Source: Bacteroidota bacterium
Lineage (GTDB): Bacteria; Bacteroidota; Bacteroidia; Chitinophagales; BACL12
Direction of reading: 5' to 3'
Length of the DNA stretch: 64,000 nucleotides
Assembly (NCBI GenBank): GCA_016706865.1
Contig: JADJIS010000003.1
Coordinates: forward strand, 1,302,001-1,366,000
Shown here: positions 1-10,951 of the stretch, one piece after another
Numbering within the stretch: the first letter of the stretch is position 1
Layout of the letters: every line of letters starts with the position of its first letter
Translations under genes and position numbers: made by a program
Notes under the pieces: generated by a model
Database searches by the model: none
Seen by the model: only the letters and a program-made list of their open reading frames with translations
What the model was told of the DNA's origin: nothing

Positions 1-1044
1 ATCTGAAGTCACATCGATCCCGTAACCATAATCTTCACTATCTCCCCCCAAACATTTTTGCCATTGCAATGTCCCATTGATATCAATTTTTACAACCCAA
101 TAATCAAACGAGTCATGCTTTCCGGATACATCTCCGTTGTTCGAATGTGTAGTTCCGATTATAATATATCCTCCATCCGGTGTAGGCTTTATCCGCTGTG
201 CTTCTTCGGAATAAATACCTCCATAACATTTTTTCCATTGCACATTTCCTACATTGGATAACTTAATAATCCAAAAATCAGAATTGCCGTGATTACCTAC
301 AACATCAAAATCGTTCGAAAAAGCATATCCCGCGATAATAAAACCACCGTCAGAAGTTTCTAATATATCAGTCGCTACATCACCATCTGTACCACCATAA
401 CATTTTTGCCAGGTAATATTTCCAGACGCATCTAATTTTGCTATCCAGTAATCGCCAAGAAATCCGTGATGGCCAGATACATCTCCATCATTGGACCGCG
501 CTTCTCCTGCCACAATATATCCACCATCTGAAGTTTCCTTTACCGAATAACCTGAATCATGATCTGTGCCACCTAATGATTTTTGCCAAATCAAAGTCCC
601 TGTGCTGTTCAATTTAACCACCCAGAAATCACTATAAAAAGACCCTCCATGATGACCACTTACATCATAATCATTTGATTTGGAAAACCCACAGATTATA
701 TATCCATCATCCGAAGTTTGCTCAATCGATCGCGGAAAGTCAATTTCAGAACCCCCTACAGACACTTGCCATTGAATAATTCCTGTAGATGATGTTTTAA
801 TTATCCAGTAGTCATCATAACCATGATTGACTGTAACATCTCCATTTGCAAAAGTTGAAGTTCCTACAAAAACAAATCCACCATCAGTAGTGTTTTGACA
901 GTCTCTGGCATAATCTTCAAAAGTTCCACCATAACATTTCTGCCATTCGATAGAAGGCGCTTGCGCCCTGGTAGAATTAGTTAAGAGGCACATGAATAAA
1001 AGTGATACAAAAGTATTTGGTTGAAATAATCTAAGTTTAAACAT
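1..1044 (-). CDS. Secreted seven-bladed-propeller family protein, NGDVSGHHG subtype (3' end beyond window)
   Basis: Reading the minus strand from ATG at 1044 gives an open frame of 348 codons that runs off the left edge, so the C-terminus is missing. It starts with a signal peptide (MFKLRLFQPNTFVSLLF, ending near TRAQA) and goes straight into IEWQKCYGG, the closing strand of the propeller family. Five full repeats and part of a sixth are visible, with T-x-D-G-G-Y, N-x-G-D-V-x-G-x-H-G and D-Y-W-x-x-K motifs. The NGDVSGHHG form matches the genes at 25728, 36791 and 38953, and not its neighbour at 1064. Start is 19 bp after the stop of the upstream gene, so it is probably last or late in the operon starting at 19352. 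By family analogy the missing part should hold a MopE-like motif, Ig-like domains and a T9SS domain (inference). Confidence 0.85.
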   Translation of the reverse strand, partial: MFKLRLFQPNTFVSLLFMCLLTNSTRAQAPSIEWQKCYGGTFEDYARDCQNTTDGGFVFVGTSTFANGDVTVNHGYDDYWIIKTSSTGIIQWQVSVGGSEIDFPRSIEQTSDDGYIICGFSKSNDYDVSGHHGGSFYSDFWVVKLNSTGTLIWQKSLGGTDHDSGYSVKETSDGGYIVAGEARSNDGDVSGHHGFLGDYWIAKLDASGNITWQKCYGGTDGDVATDILETSDGGFIIAGYAFSNDFDVVGNHGNSDFWIIKLSNVGNVQWKKCYGGIYSEEAQRIKPTPDGGYIIIGTTHSNNGDVSGKHDSFDYWVVKIDINGTLQWQKCLGGDSEDYGYGIDVTSD

Positions 1045-1063
1045 AATTGTGAATTTGGTGAAT

Positions 1064-4000
1064 TTATTCAATGATCAGTTTTTTTTCATAATGAATATCA
1101 TTAGTCCGCATCCGGATATAATAAATTCCGGAGGATAAATTATTTATAGAAATTGTTTCATTAATATTTCCATCGCAGGAATTTATTTGTTGGGAATGGA
1201 TTTGTTGGCCGAGGGAGTTGAAGATTTCGAGCGTTGTCACCCCCATTGGTCCCCCCTTGAGGGGGGAAATTGGCCCCCACGGTCCCCCATAGGGGGATGT
1301 TGCTCCGGTTGGAACATTATAGACTACATTAAATGTTCCGGTGTTGGGATTTGGGAAGATGGTGAAGTCTGAATTTGATAATAATTCTTCACCTTCTTTA
1401 CAAGGAACTGTAACCATAATTCCATTCGAATTTTTATTGCAACCTGATGCTGTTTTAGTAACATTACATTTATAAAACCCTGCAGTTGTTGCTGTGTAAT
1501 TTATTGATGTTGCACCAGGAATTAATACAGCGTCTTTATACCATTTATAACTCAACCCTCCTCCGGTGTTTGCAGTTAATATTACAGAACCTCCTGCACA
1601 GAATGTTGTTGCGCCTCCTGCAGTAATTGATGCGGGTGGATTTTTTTGAACGTTGACGAAAATGCCGGTGGATAATTCTGTGTCGCATGCGGAGGATGTT
1701 TCACATGTATAAGTTCCTTTAGTCGTAACTGTATATGATGACAATATTGCGCCTGGAATATTTGTTCCGTTCTTTTTCCATTGATAATTTGGACCGGAAG
1801 TTGTTGCATTTAATATAACCGAGCCACCCTGACAAAATGTAGTTAAGCCTGCGGCGGAGATTGTAATTGTTTCGATTACATCATCATCTATTAATCCGTT
1901 GCAATTATCATCTATTGTGTTACAGATTTCAGGTTCTGCGACACACTCTCCCGTTAACTTAATTATCCAGTAATCATCACCTCCTTGACCATCTTCTGTT
2001 TTGTCATAATAAATATTAGATTTTGAATTTCCGCCCAAAATAAATCCTCCATCAGGAGTAGTTGTTATACATTTTAATTCGTCATCGTTTTTAGCGCCAA
2101 TTGTATTTTGCCAAATAGCATTTCCATCATCATCAATTAAAATGATCCAATAATCAGTTTGTCCCAACAATTTCTCTGATTTACTCCCGTTTAATGAAGA
2201 GGAAGAATATCCTCCGATAATATAATTATTTTCCTCTGTTGCATTAATTGAAGTAATATAATCATGAGAAGTTCCGCCAAAAGATTTCTGCCAAAGGATA
2301 TTACCGAGAGCGTCAATTTTTATTACCCAATAATCAGTAACTCCATATCCTGCAACTGTTTTCTCACCCGATATTGGTGATGAAGAATACCCTCCCAGAA
2401 CAAATCCTCCATCAGAAGATTGCACAATATCAATTAAATAATCTGAAGCGGAACCTCCGATAGTATTTTGCCAGGTGATTATTCCGAGAGAATTTAATTT
2501 CACAACCCAATAATCATTTGAGCCATAATTAATTTCGGTTTTATCGACAGAAATTCCTGAACTCGATTCTCCTGCAATAATATATCCACCATCACTAGTT
2601 TGTTTTATAGCTTGCAATCTATCATCCTGATTTCCTCCAATCGTGTTTTGCCACTGAATATTACCGGCAGCATTTAATTTAATTATCCAATAATCATATC
2701 CACCGAAACAAGTTTCTGTTTTATCCATGCTATTTACCGATTGAGAATATGCGCCAATTATGTATCCTCCGTCGGAAGTTTGAGATAATGAGGTAAGTTC
2801 ATCAAAAGTGGATCCGTTAATTGTATTTTCCCATACCACATCACCGCCACTATTCAATTTTACAACCCAAATATCGCTGCTAATGCTATTTTCAGATTTA
2901 TCACCACCAATCGGAGAATAAGATATTCCTCCAATAATATATCCGCCGTCTATAGTTTGCTCAGCTCCATATAAACGCTCACCGGCAGTTCCTCCTATAG
3001 AATTTTGCCACAAAATATTTCCTGATATATCTAATTTTAAGACCCAATAATCTGTTGCCAAACCTTCGTCGGTTTTATCTCCGCTTAATCCGGAAGCAGA
3101 TTGTCCTGCTATGAAATATCCACCATCGGAGGTGTTTACAACTGTTGAAAAAAAGTCATCTCCAATCCCACCAATTGTATTTTGCCATTCTATAGCTGGT
3201 CCCGGATTACATCCGGTTAATCCTTCATCGATAATTCCATCACAATCATTATCAAATCCATCACATAATTCAATATAACCGGGATGAATAAAATTATTTA
3301 GGTCATGAAAGTCGCCGGCTACCATCGATTGAAATGCACTCGGTTCGCATGCAAAATAAAGTGGTGGTTCAATACCATACCCATCAAGATCAATATCAGC
3401 ATATGTTGGTTGCAATAAACAATCATCTTCACTCATTTTAATTATCCAATAATCACCTTCACCGATAACATCTTCCGTTTTATCTCCATTTATTCCAGAA
3501 CGAGAAAACATGCCAAGAATATAACCTCCATCCGATGTAATATCTATATCTCTAATACCATCAAATGAATACCCTCCAATTGTATTTTGCCAGATAACAT
3601 CACCTTCTTCGTTTAGCTTAATTAACCAACCATCTCCTTCACCGATATTAGATTCCACTTTATCGCCCGAAAATGACGCATAAGAACGTGCAGCAATAAT
3701 AAATCCATTATCTGCGGTTTGTTTCATTGAACGCATTTCATCTTCACCAATTCCTCCAATGGTATTATCCCAGACAACATTTCCAACACTATTTATTTTT
3801 ACCAACCATATATCATATGCATCATCATCCTCACCTTCGTAATGATCTTCTGTTTTATCTCCTGAAATTTCGGAGTCGGAGATACCTCCAATAATATAAC
3901 CTCCATCTGTAGTTAATTCAATAGATCGCGCTTCATCATAATTAATTCCACCAATGGTGTTTTGCCAAATAATATTTCCGATACTATTTAGTTTTAAAAT

Positions 4001-4795
4001 CCAATAATCATAAAATCCATTACTGGATTCGGTTTTATTTCCGGAAATTCCTGATGTGGAATACGAGGCAACAATATAACCACCGTCGGGTGTCTGTTTT
4101 ATATCTGATAACCTATCCGAAGCCACTCCACCAATAGTTTTTTGCCACATTAATATACCTGTTTCATTTATTTTAATTATCCATAGATCATCTGCTCCAA
4201 TTAAAGGATCTGATTTATCCGCAGAAATTTCAGATTCACTTTCACCTCCTAATATATATCCCCCATCAGATGTTTGGATAATTTGTTTTAAGCGATCATC
4301 ATCTGTTCCACCTATCGTATTTTGCCAAACAATATTTCCTGTGGCATCTAATTTAAGAACCCAAAAATCATACGTTGACCCTCCACCGATTACAGCTTCG
4401 GTTTTGTCACCTGTAATACCCGACCTGGAATAACCTCCAACTATATATCCCCCATCCATCGTTTGTTGTAAACATGTGAAATAATCATAACTGGTTCCAC
4501 CTATTGTATTTTGCCACATGATATTTCCGGATGCATCAAGTTTTACGACCCAATAATCATTGTAAACCGGATTTCCTCCAATTACATTTTCTGTTTTATC
4601 ACCCGAGATCAAAGATGCAGATGCTCCACCCGCAATATATCCACCATCAGTAGTAGCAATCATGACATGGAGAATATCATTACCTGTTCCTCCAATTGTA
4701 TTTTGCCATTCAATTTCCGGAGTTTGGGAAAATGAGTAATGAGCAATGAATAAAAAGTTTGATAAAATGATTATTTTGAGTAAAAATTTTTTCAT
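1064..4795 (-). CDS. Giant secreted T9SS protein with two seven-bladed IGG propellers, MopE-like motifs and two Ig-like domains
   Basis: 1243 aa. Signal peptide at 1-24. Propeller 1 spans about 28-457 (seven D-x-W-x-x-K blades). A MopE-like acidic stretch follows (about 460-525, DIDLDGYG then CDGFDNDCDG). Propeller 2 spans about 530-950 (seven blades), then CNTIDDNCNG. Two Ig-like domains (about 972-1140) each carry a Cys pair, and the T9SS type A domain (about 1141-1243) has IFPNPNTGTF, LEIFNSLGQ and SGIYYIR. Each propeller begins with a lone W-Q-N-T-I strand and its last blade lacks that strand, as expected for ring closure. The sorting domain carries a long in-frame insert built from two C/G hairpins (SPYGGPWGP then SPLKGGP). 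The second Ig domain (YKWYKDAVLIPGA) is nearly the same as in the gene at 17100 but differs from the genes between. Function is unknown beyond secretion and probable ligand or metal binding. Confidence 0.9.
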   Translation of the reverse strand: MKKFLLKIIILSNFLFIAHYSFSQTPEIEWQNTIGGTGNDILHVMIATTDGGYIAGGASASLISGDKTENVIGGNPVYNDYWVVKLDASGNIMWQNTIGGTSYDYFTCLQQTMDGGYIVGGYSRSGITGDKTEAVIGGGSTYDFWVLKLDATGNIVWQNTIGGTDDDRLKQIIQTSDGGYILGGESESEISADKSDPLIGADDLWIIKINETGILMWQKTIGGVASDRLSDIKQTPDGGYIVASYSTSGISGNKTESSNGFYDYWILKLNSIGNIIWQNTIGGINYDEARSIELTTDGGYIIGGISDSEISGDKTEDHYEGEDDDAYDIWLVKINSVGNVVWDNTIGGIGEDEMRSMKQTADNGFIIAARSYASFSGDKVESNIGEGDGWLIKLNEEGDVIWQNTIGGYSFDGIRDIDITSDGGYILGMFSRSGINGDKTEDVIGEGDYWIIKMSEDDCLLQPTYADIDLDGYGIEPPLYFACEPSAFQSMVAGDFHDLNNFIHPGYIELCDGFDNDCDGIIDEGLTGCNPGPAIEWQNTIGGIGDDFFSTVVNTSDGGYFIAGQSASGLSGDKTDEGLATDYWVLKLDISGNILWQNSIGGTAGERLYGAEQTIDGGYIIGGISYSPIGGDKSENSISSDIWVVKLNSGGDVVWENTINGSTFDELTSLSQTSDGGYIIGAYSQSVNSMDKTETCFGGYDYWIIKLNAAGNIQWQNTIGGNQDDRLQAIKQTSDGGYIIAGESSSGISVDKTEINYGSNDYWVVKLNSLGIITWQNTIGGSASDYLIDIVQSSDGGFVLGGYSSSPISGEKTVAGYGVTDYWVIKIDALGNILWQKSFGGTSHDYITSINATEENNYIIGGYSSSSLNGSKSEKLLGQTDYWIILIDDDGNAIWQNTIGAKNDDELKCITTTPDGGFILGGNSKSNIYYDKTEDGQGGDDYWIIKLTGECVAEPEICNTIDDNCNGLIDDDVIETITISAAGLTTFCQGGSVILNATTSGPNYQWKKNGTNIPGAILSSYTVTTKGTYTCETSSACDTELSTGIFVNVQKNPPASITAGGATTFCAGGSVILTANTGGGLSYKWYKDAVLIPGATSINYTATTAGFYKCNVTKTASGCNKNSNGIMVTVPCKEGEELLSNSDFTIFPNPNTGTFNVVYNVPTGATSPYGGPWGPISPLKGGPMGVTTLEIFNSLGQQIHSQQINSCDGNINETISINNLSSGIYYIRMRTNDIHYEKKLIIE

Positions 4796-4812
4796 AGTGG
4801 AGTATTAAATAA

Positions 4813-7002
4813 TTATTCAATAATTAATTTTTGTTGTGAATAAACATTTCCATTTCCTATCCTCACGAAATAAATTCCACTTGATAAATTATTTATGGAA
4901 ATAGTTTCATTTATATTTCCATCGGGGGAATTTATTTGTTGGGAATAGATTTGTTGGCCGAGGGAGTTGAAGATCTCGAGCATGGTCATCACCCCCCTTG
5001 GTCCCCCCTCTAGGGGGGAAATAGCTCCGGTTGGAACATTATAGACTAAATTAAATGTTCCGGTGTTGGGATTTGGGAAGATGGTGAAATTATTATTTTC
5101 TTCTTTGATTAATTCCTCCCCTTCTTTACAAGGAACAGTAACGATAATTGTATTTGAATTTTTAAAGCAACCGCTTGCAGTTTTTGTAACACGGCATTTA
5201 TAATTACCGGCTGTGGTTGCGATATAATTTGTGGAAGTTGCACCGGCAATTGCGCTTGCTCCTTTATACCATTGATAGGTACTTCCACCAACTGGTGCTT
5301 CGGATAATGTTACACTTCCTCCGGCGCAGAATGTAGTTGCACCTCCGGCAGTAATATTTGCGTTGGGGTTTTTATTTACTGTTACCGTTATCGTTGATGA
5401 TGTTGCATTGCCACAAGGGGATGTTGTAACGGCTGAATAATTTCCTGTCTTAATTACAGAATATGTTGATGTAGTTGCACCTGCGATATTTATTCCGTTT
5501 CTTTTCCATTGGACAGATGTGCCCGAATAAGTTGCGGATAATAAAACAGAGCTTCCCTGGCAGAAAGTTGTAGCACCACCGGCTGCATTTGAAATTGTTT
5601 CGATAACGCCATCATCGATAAAGCCGTTGCAGTTATCATCGAGGGAGTTGCAGAGTTCTTCAGTACAATTTTCTAGTTTTATAACCCAATAATCGAAACC
5701 GCCCTGACTATTAGCAGTTTTATCTGCTGAAATACCAGATGACGAAAATCCACCAAGCAAATATCCACCATCTGTAGTTTCTATTACGGATTGCATTAGA
5801 TCATAGTTATTTCCACCGATCGTATTTTGCCATTCGATAGAACCTGTATCATCGATTTTGATCACCCAATAGTCCTGCTCCCCGATACAACTTTCTGTTT
5901 TATCACCGGAAATGCCAGAGTTGGAATTACCACCTAATATAAATCCGTCATCTGAAGTATTGATTACTGAATGCAGATAGTCATAATAAATTCCACCGAT
6001 AACATTCTGCCATTCAATGGTGCCTGCACCATTCAGTTTAATAATCCAAAAATCACTCAAACCTATACTTGCCTCTGTCTTGTCACCACTAATACCAGAA
6101 AACGATAATCCGCCGAGCAAAAATGTTCCATCGTCTGATTGAGTGATCGAATATAAATTTTCAGAGTTGTTCCCTCCTATTGTATTCTGCCATTCTATAG
6201 TACCTGCACTATTCAATTTTACAACCCAGTAGTCATCATACCCCACACAAGCTTCTGTTTTATCACCAGAGATGCCTGAACTTGAAGATCCGCCCAACAA
6301 ATACCCTCCATCCGCAACCTGTATTACCCCTAATAATAATATGTCGTTACCACTACCACCTATAGTATTCTGCCATTCAATTACGCCTGAACTATTCAGT
6401 TTAATTACCCAGTAGTCTGCGAAACCCTGACACGCTTCTGTTTTATCACCGGAAATACCTGAACCCGAATAACCTCCGAGTAAATACCCTTCATCCGTAG
6501 TCTGGGTCACGGAAAACAAATAATCGTAACTATTTCCGCCGATCGTGTTTTGCCACTCAATCTCACCAATACTATTCAATTTAATAACCCAATAATCTTC
6601 AAAGCCGGCTCCTGTTTCCGTTTTATCACCAGAAATTCCGGATGATGAATAACCTGCCAGCAGGTATCCGCTGTCAGCTGTCTCTATCACTGAATTCAAA
6701 ACGTCGTGACCGCTCCCTCCTATTGTTTTCTGCCACTCAATGTTACCAATATTATTAAGTTTAATAACCCAATAATCTTCATATCCATATCCAATTTGGG
6801 TTTTGTTGCCTGAAATGCCGGAAGTTGAATATCCCCCTAAAAAATATCCGCCATCATCTGTTTGAATAACAGATAATACCATATCGTCGGACGAACCCCC
6901 AATTGTATTCTGCCATTCAATTTCCGGAGTTTGGGAAAATGAGTAATGAGCAATGAATAATGAATTTGTTAAAACGATTATTTTGAATAAAAACTTTTTC
7001 AT
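4813..7002 (-). CDS. Secreted T9SS protein with one seven-bladed IGG propeller, MopE-like motif and two Ig-like domains
   Basis: 729 aa. Signal peptide at 1-24, almost identical to that of the gene at 1064 (MKKFLFKIIVLTNSLFIAHYSFSQ). A single propeller lies at about 28-445 with seven very regular blades, nearly all carrying S-G-I-S-G-D-K-T. Then come CNSLDDNCNGFIDDG, Ig1 (about 465-550), Ig2 (about 550-630) and a T9SS domain (about 640-729). The sorting-domain loop carries the short insert ISPLEGGPRGV, encoded by a C6-TCTA-G6 hairpin at 5003-5018. Stop and next start are 17 bp apart on one side and 18 on the other, so it is co-transcribed with its neighbours. Confidence 0.92.
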   Translation of the reverse strand: MKKFLFKIIVLTNSLFIAHYSFSQTPEIEWQNTIGGSSDDMVLSVIQTDDGGYFLGGYSTSGISGNKTQIGYGYEDYWVIKLNNIGNIEWQKTIGGSGHDVLNSVIETADSGYLLAGYSSSGISGDKTETGAGFEDYWVIKLNSIGEIEWQNTIGGNSYDYLFSVTQTTDEGYLLGGYSGSGISGDKTEACQGFADYWVIKLNSSGVIEWQNTIGGSGNDILLLGVIQVADGGYLLGGSSSSGISGDKTEACVGYDDYWVVKLNSAGTIEWQNTIGGNNSENLYSITQSDDGTFLLGGLSFSGISGDKTEASIGLSDFWIIKLNGAGTIEWQNVIGGIYYDYLHSVINTSDDGFILGGNSNSGISGDKTESCIGEQDYWVIKIDDTGSIEWQNTIGGNNYDLMQSVIETTDGGYLLGGFSSSGISADKTANSQGGFDYWVIKLENCTEELCNSLDDNCNGFIDDGVIETISNAAGGATTFCQGSSVLLSATYSGTSVQWKRNGINIAGATTSTYSVIKTGNYSAVTTSPCGNATSSTITVTVNKNPNANITAGGATTFCAGGSVTLSEAPVGGSTYQWYKGASAIAGATSTNYIATTAGNYKCRVTKTASGCFKNSNTIIVTVPCKEGEELIKEENNNFTIFPNPNTGTFNLVYNVPTGAISPLEGGPRGVMTMLEIFNSLGQQIYSQQINSPDGNINETISINNLSSGIYFVRIGNGNVYSQQKLIIE

Positions 7003-7020
7003 AGCGAAGGTTTAAAATAA

Positions 7021-10000
7021 TTATTCAATAATTAGTTTTTGTTGTGAATAAATTGTTCCATTTCCTAATCTCACGAAATAAATTCCACTTGATAAATTAT
7101 TTACAGAAATAGTTTCATTTATATTTCCATCGGGAGAATTTATTTGTTGGGAATGGATTTGTTGGCCGAGGGAGTTGAAGATCTCGAGCATTGTCACCCC
7201 CCTTGGTCCCCCCGCACCAAATTGGTCCGCAGGCTCGAGTGGGGAAATACCTCCGGTTGGAACATTATAGACTAAATTAAATGTTCCGGTGTTGGGATTT
7301 GGGAAGATGGTGAAGTTATTATTTTCTGCTAATAATTCTTCACCTTCTTTACATGGAACAGTAACAACAATCGTATTCGAATTTTTAAAACAACCACTCG
7401 CTGTTTTTGTAACGCGACATTTATAATTACCTGCAGTTGTTGCGATATAATTTGTGGATGTTGCTCCGGCAATTGTTGATGCGCCTTTATACCATTGATA
7501 AGAACAACCGGTAACAGGTACTTCCATTAATGTTACACTTCCTCCTGCGCAAAATGTTGTGGCGCCACCTGCAGTGATGGATGCTGCAGGATTTTTATTT
7601 ACTATTACATGAATTAATGAAGATGTTGCAGTTCCACATGGGCTTGTAGTTACACAAGTGTAATCACCCGTTTTAGTTACTGAATAGGTTGATGATGTGG
7701 CTCCAGCAATATTTGTTCCGTTCTTTTTCCATTGCACTGTTGCACCGGAATAAGTTGCGGTTAATAAAACAGATCCGCCTTGGCAGAAAATTATTGGGCC
7801 GCCGGCGGAGATATTAATTGTTTCTATTACTGCATCATCAATTAATCCGTTGCAGTTGTCATCTATTGTATTACAAATTTCCATCATCAGAATGCAACCT
7901 TCCGGTTCTAGTTGCAATATCCAAAAATCTGTATTGGGATAATAATGTGTCCATTGATCTTCATAATATTCGTCAATTTCTATCACTTCCTGAATTATTC
8001 CAAAACATTCGCCGGATTTATCTCCTGAGTGTCCCGATTTTGAATAACCACCTAACATAATTTTTTCATCATCACCAATAGCAATTGACATTAAATAATC
8101 GCCCATATTTCCACCCATCGTATTTTGCCAAATTGTATTTCCTTCATTATCCAGTTTCAATATCCAATAATCACTTTTTTCCTCAAAGGATAATCCATAT
8201 GGACTAAACATTGTTAAATGGTAACTCTCATTCTTATCAGAGGTTATTACAGATACAGAATACCCTCCTACCAAGTAACCTCCATCAGGACAAATAGCTA
8301 CCGATCTGCAATAATCAAATCCAACACCTGAAATGGTATTATCCCAATCAATACTTCCATCGGAATTCAATTTAACGATCCAATAATCATAATCTGCACT
8401 TGGTTCAGTTTTATCGAAAGAAATACCTGAATTAGAATTTCCTGCAAGGATCATATTGCCTGCATCATCCACATCAACAGAAAATATATCTTCTGTTAAC
8501 AATCCCCCGATTGTATTTTGCCATATTATTGCACCAAATACATTGAGTTTCAAAGCCCAAAAATCATAACTACCTAAATTTGTTTCGGTTTTGTCTCCTG
8601 AAATACCAGAAAGTGATTTACCACCGACATAATAATTGCCTGATGAATCTACCCCAACATAAGGATCATAATCATTACCTGCACCACCAATACCATTTTG
8701 CCATTCTATTTCTCCTAAAGCATTTAATTTTAAAATCCAAAAGTCATAAACTCCGTTCGTGCTTTCCGATTTATTCCCCGAGATTCCCGAATTGGAGTGT
8801 CCGGAAATTACAAACCCTCCATCGGATGTTATTTCCACATCAGTAAGATTGTCATAATTAGAGCCACCAAAAACTTTTTGCCATTCAATATCACCCAAAC
8901 TATTTAATTTAATTATCCAATAATCGGAACTCCCAAAACCAGCTACAGATTTATCTCCTGAAATTCCGGAAAAAGACGTTGCACCAATTATAAATCCATT
9001 ATCCGGCATTTGTTTAACACTTATTCCTTTATCATCCTGATCTGCAGTAATTATTTTTTGCCATTGAATGTTTCCTCCGGCATCTAACTTATTAATTTCA
9101 ATATTATAATTAAATTCAGGATCATAATAGGAATCAGTTTCCGGAGAAACTTCAGTTTTACTTCCAATTGAGATTGTTCCGCCATCGTTAGTTGAGGTTA
9201 TTTCACTTAATTGATTATAAGCAGCATCACCTAAGGTTTTATCCCACAAAATAATTGGTCCGCTGTTGCAATCTACAAATCCTTCATCTATTGTTCCATT
9301 ACAATCATTATCAAGACCATCGCAGATCTCAACTGCCATGGTATTGACACTTGAATATAAATCATTACAATCGTTTGAATTTGAAACCCATGGACCGTAA
9401 GTTAATTCACAAGCACTTGAAATAAATTCAGAGCCTTCTCCATCTCTATCATAATCCGAATATACTGGGAATGGCGTGCAAGTATCAGGGCCGAGTTTTA
9501 ATACCCAATAATCTTGATTATAGCCACCCAAGACGGATTCAGATTTATCATTTCCCAGCATTCCATTTGAAGAACCTGCAACAAAAAATCCACCATCTGA
9601 AGTAACAAAACAGGAACGTAAATAACTATCCCCATTTTCCACTATCCATTCATACTCATCATATTCCCAGGTTATTTCTCCTCCTAATACCTCTTGCCAA
9701 ATTATATAACCATTTGTATCAATTGCCAAGAGCCAATAATCATTGCCTCCATCGGTTTCAAGATTATCGCCATTTCCTTCTGAGTTACCTGCGATCATAA
9801 TTTTATTATCGTCGTATTGAAATACTTCATCTACTTCTGCTGAGGACCATTCACTTCCAGTTAGAAAAGAATTTTCCCATATCAAATTACCTACATTATC
9901 AATTCTTACGATCCAATAATCATTTCCATTTCCGGAAGTAAAATATCCGCATCCCCAACAATAATCTAAATAATTTAAACTATTTTCTGATTTATCACCG

Positions 10001-10923
10001 GAAATATTTGAAGAGGAATTTCCTCCAAGAATAAATCCACCAGTATTTAATTCGGAGATGCTATTGAGATAGTCGTAACCTGTTCCACCAATTGTATTTT
10101 GCCACACCACCGTACCGGAACCATCGATTGCAAGCACCCAATAATCATTTCCTCCAATATTTGCTTCTGTTTTATCGCCAGAAATACCTGAGATCGAATA
10201 TCCTGCAAGTACGAAATTACCATCAGAGGAACGGATAGTTTCTTTTAAATAATCGTTACCTGATCCTCCTATTGTATATTGCCATTGGATAACCCCAACA
10301 GAGTTAATTTTTATTATCCAATAATCATAGCCACCGATACACGCCTCGGTTTTATTTCCTGAAATACCGGAGTTTGAATAACCACTTAAAATAAAACCCC
10401 CTCCTGTAATTGAGATCATATCGGTTAAAAAATCATCACCAGAACCCCCAATTGTTTTTTGCCAAACAATATCGCCCGTTGGTGCAAGTTTTAAGATCCA
10501 ATAATCTTTTAAACCAATTGCCGGATCTGTTTTATCACCGGAAATTCCTCCGGTAGTATATCCTCCTACCAAATATCCACCATCCGGTGTTGCTATAATA
10601 CTGGTTAGATAATCAGCGAGAGCTGTTCCAATTGTATTTTGCCATACAATTGTGCCTGATGCATTTAGTTTAACTACCCAATAATCGTAGTTCATTGCAC
10701 TCTCGGTTTTATCAAATCCTATTGAAGAATAAGAATATCCGGCAATTATAAATCCACCGTCCAAAGTTTCAGCAGACGCCATGAGAAAATCTGATGAACC
10801 GCCACCAATTGTATTTTCCCAATCGACTATAGGATCTTGTGAAAAACAATATTGTGTTTTCAAAATAAAACAAAGGGTAAATAAAATAAAAATAAGTCTT
10901 GTTTGTGTGAGTTCGGGTTTCAT
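7021..10923 (-). CDS. Giant secreted T9SS protein with two seven-bladed IGG propellers and two Ig-like domains
   Basis: 1300 aa, the longest in the window. Signal peptide at about 1-29 ending YCFSQ, then DPIVDWENTIGG. Propeller 1 is about 32-481. A MopE-like segment (about 490-555) has DYDRDGEGSE, a Cys, then CDGLDNDCNGTIDEG. Propeller 2 is about 560-1011 and its first blade is divergent (YNIEINKLDAGGN). Then CNTIDDNCNG, two Ig-like domains (GCSYQWYKGAS in the second) and the T9SS domain. The same two-propeller plan and spacer sequence (VDCNSGP, LDCNSGP) occur in the next gene upstream, so the two are recent duplicates. The sorting-domain insert is longer than in its neighbours because a further 21 bp (PADQFGA) sits inside the C/G hairpin. 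Confidence 0.9.
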   Translation of the reverse strand: MKPELTQTRLIFILFTLCFILKTQYCFSQDPIVDWENTIGGGSSDFLMASAETLDGGFIIAGYSYSSIGFDKTESAMNYDYWVVKLNASGTIVWQNTIGTALADYLTSIIATPDGGYLVGGYTTGGISGDKTDPAIGLKDYWILKLAPTGDIVWQKTIGGSGDDFLTDMISITGGGFILSGYSNSGISGNKTEACIGGYDYWIIKINSVGVIQWQYTIGGSGNDYLKETIRSSDGNFVLAGYSISGISGDKTEANIGGNDYWVLAIDGSGTVVWQNTIGGTGYDYLNSISELNTGGFILGGNSSSNISGDKSENSLNYLDYCWGCGYFTSGNGNDYWIVRIDNVGNLIWENSFLTGSEWSSAEVDEVFQYDDNKIMIAGNSEGNGDNLETDGGNDYWLLAIDTNGYIIWQEVLGGEITWEYDEYEWIVENGDSYLRSCFVTSDGGFFVAGSSNGMLGNDKSESVLGGYNQDYWVLKLGPDTCTPFPVYSDYDRDGEGSEFISSACELTYGPWVSNSNDCNDLYSSVNTMAVEICDGLDNDCNGTIDEGFVDCNSGPIILWDKTLGDAAYNQLSEITSTNDGGTISIGSKTEVSPETDSYYDPEFNYNIEINKLDAGGNIQWQKIITADQDDKGISVKQMPDNGFIIGATSFSGISGDKSVAGFGSSDYWIIKLNSLGDIEWQKVFGGSNYDNLTDVEITSDGGFVISGHSNSGISGNKSESTNGVYDFWILKLNALGEIEWQNGIGGAGNDYDPYVGVDSSGNYYVGGKSLSGISGDKTETNLGSYDFWALKLNVFGAIIWQNTIGGLLTEDIFSVDVDDAGNMILAGNSNSGISFDKTEPSADYDYWIVKLNSDGSIDWDNTISGVGFDYCRSVAICPDGGYLVGGYSVSVITSDKNESYHLTMFSPYGLSFEEKSDYWILKLDNEGNTIWQNTMGGNMGDYLMSIAIGDDEKIMLGGYSKSGHSGDKSGECFGIIQEVIEIDEYYEDQWTHYYPNTDFWILQLEPEGCILMMEICNTIDDNCNGLIDDAVIETINISAGGPIIFCQGGSVLLTATYSGATVQWKKNGTNIAGATSSTYSVTKTGDYTCVTTSPCGTATSSLIHVIVNKNPAASITAGGATTFCAGGSVTLMEVPVTGCSYQWYKGASTIAGATSTNYIATTAGNYKCRVTKTASGCFKNSNTIVVTVPCKEGEELLAENNNFTIFPNPNTGTFNLVYNVPTGGISPLEPADQFGAGGPRGVTMLEIFNSLGQQIHSQQINSPDGNINETISVNNLSSGIYFVRLGNGTIYSQQKLIIE

Positions 10924-10951
10924 TTTAAAATTTTCGATTTAAAATAATCAA

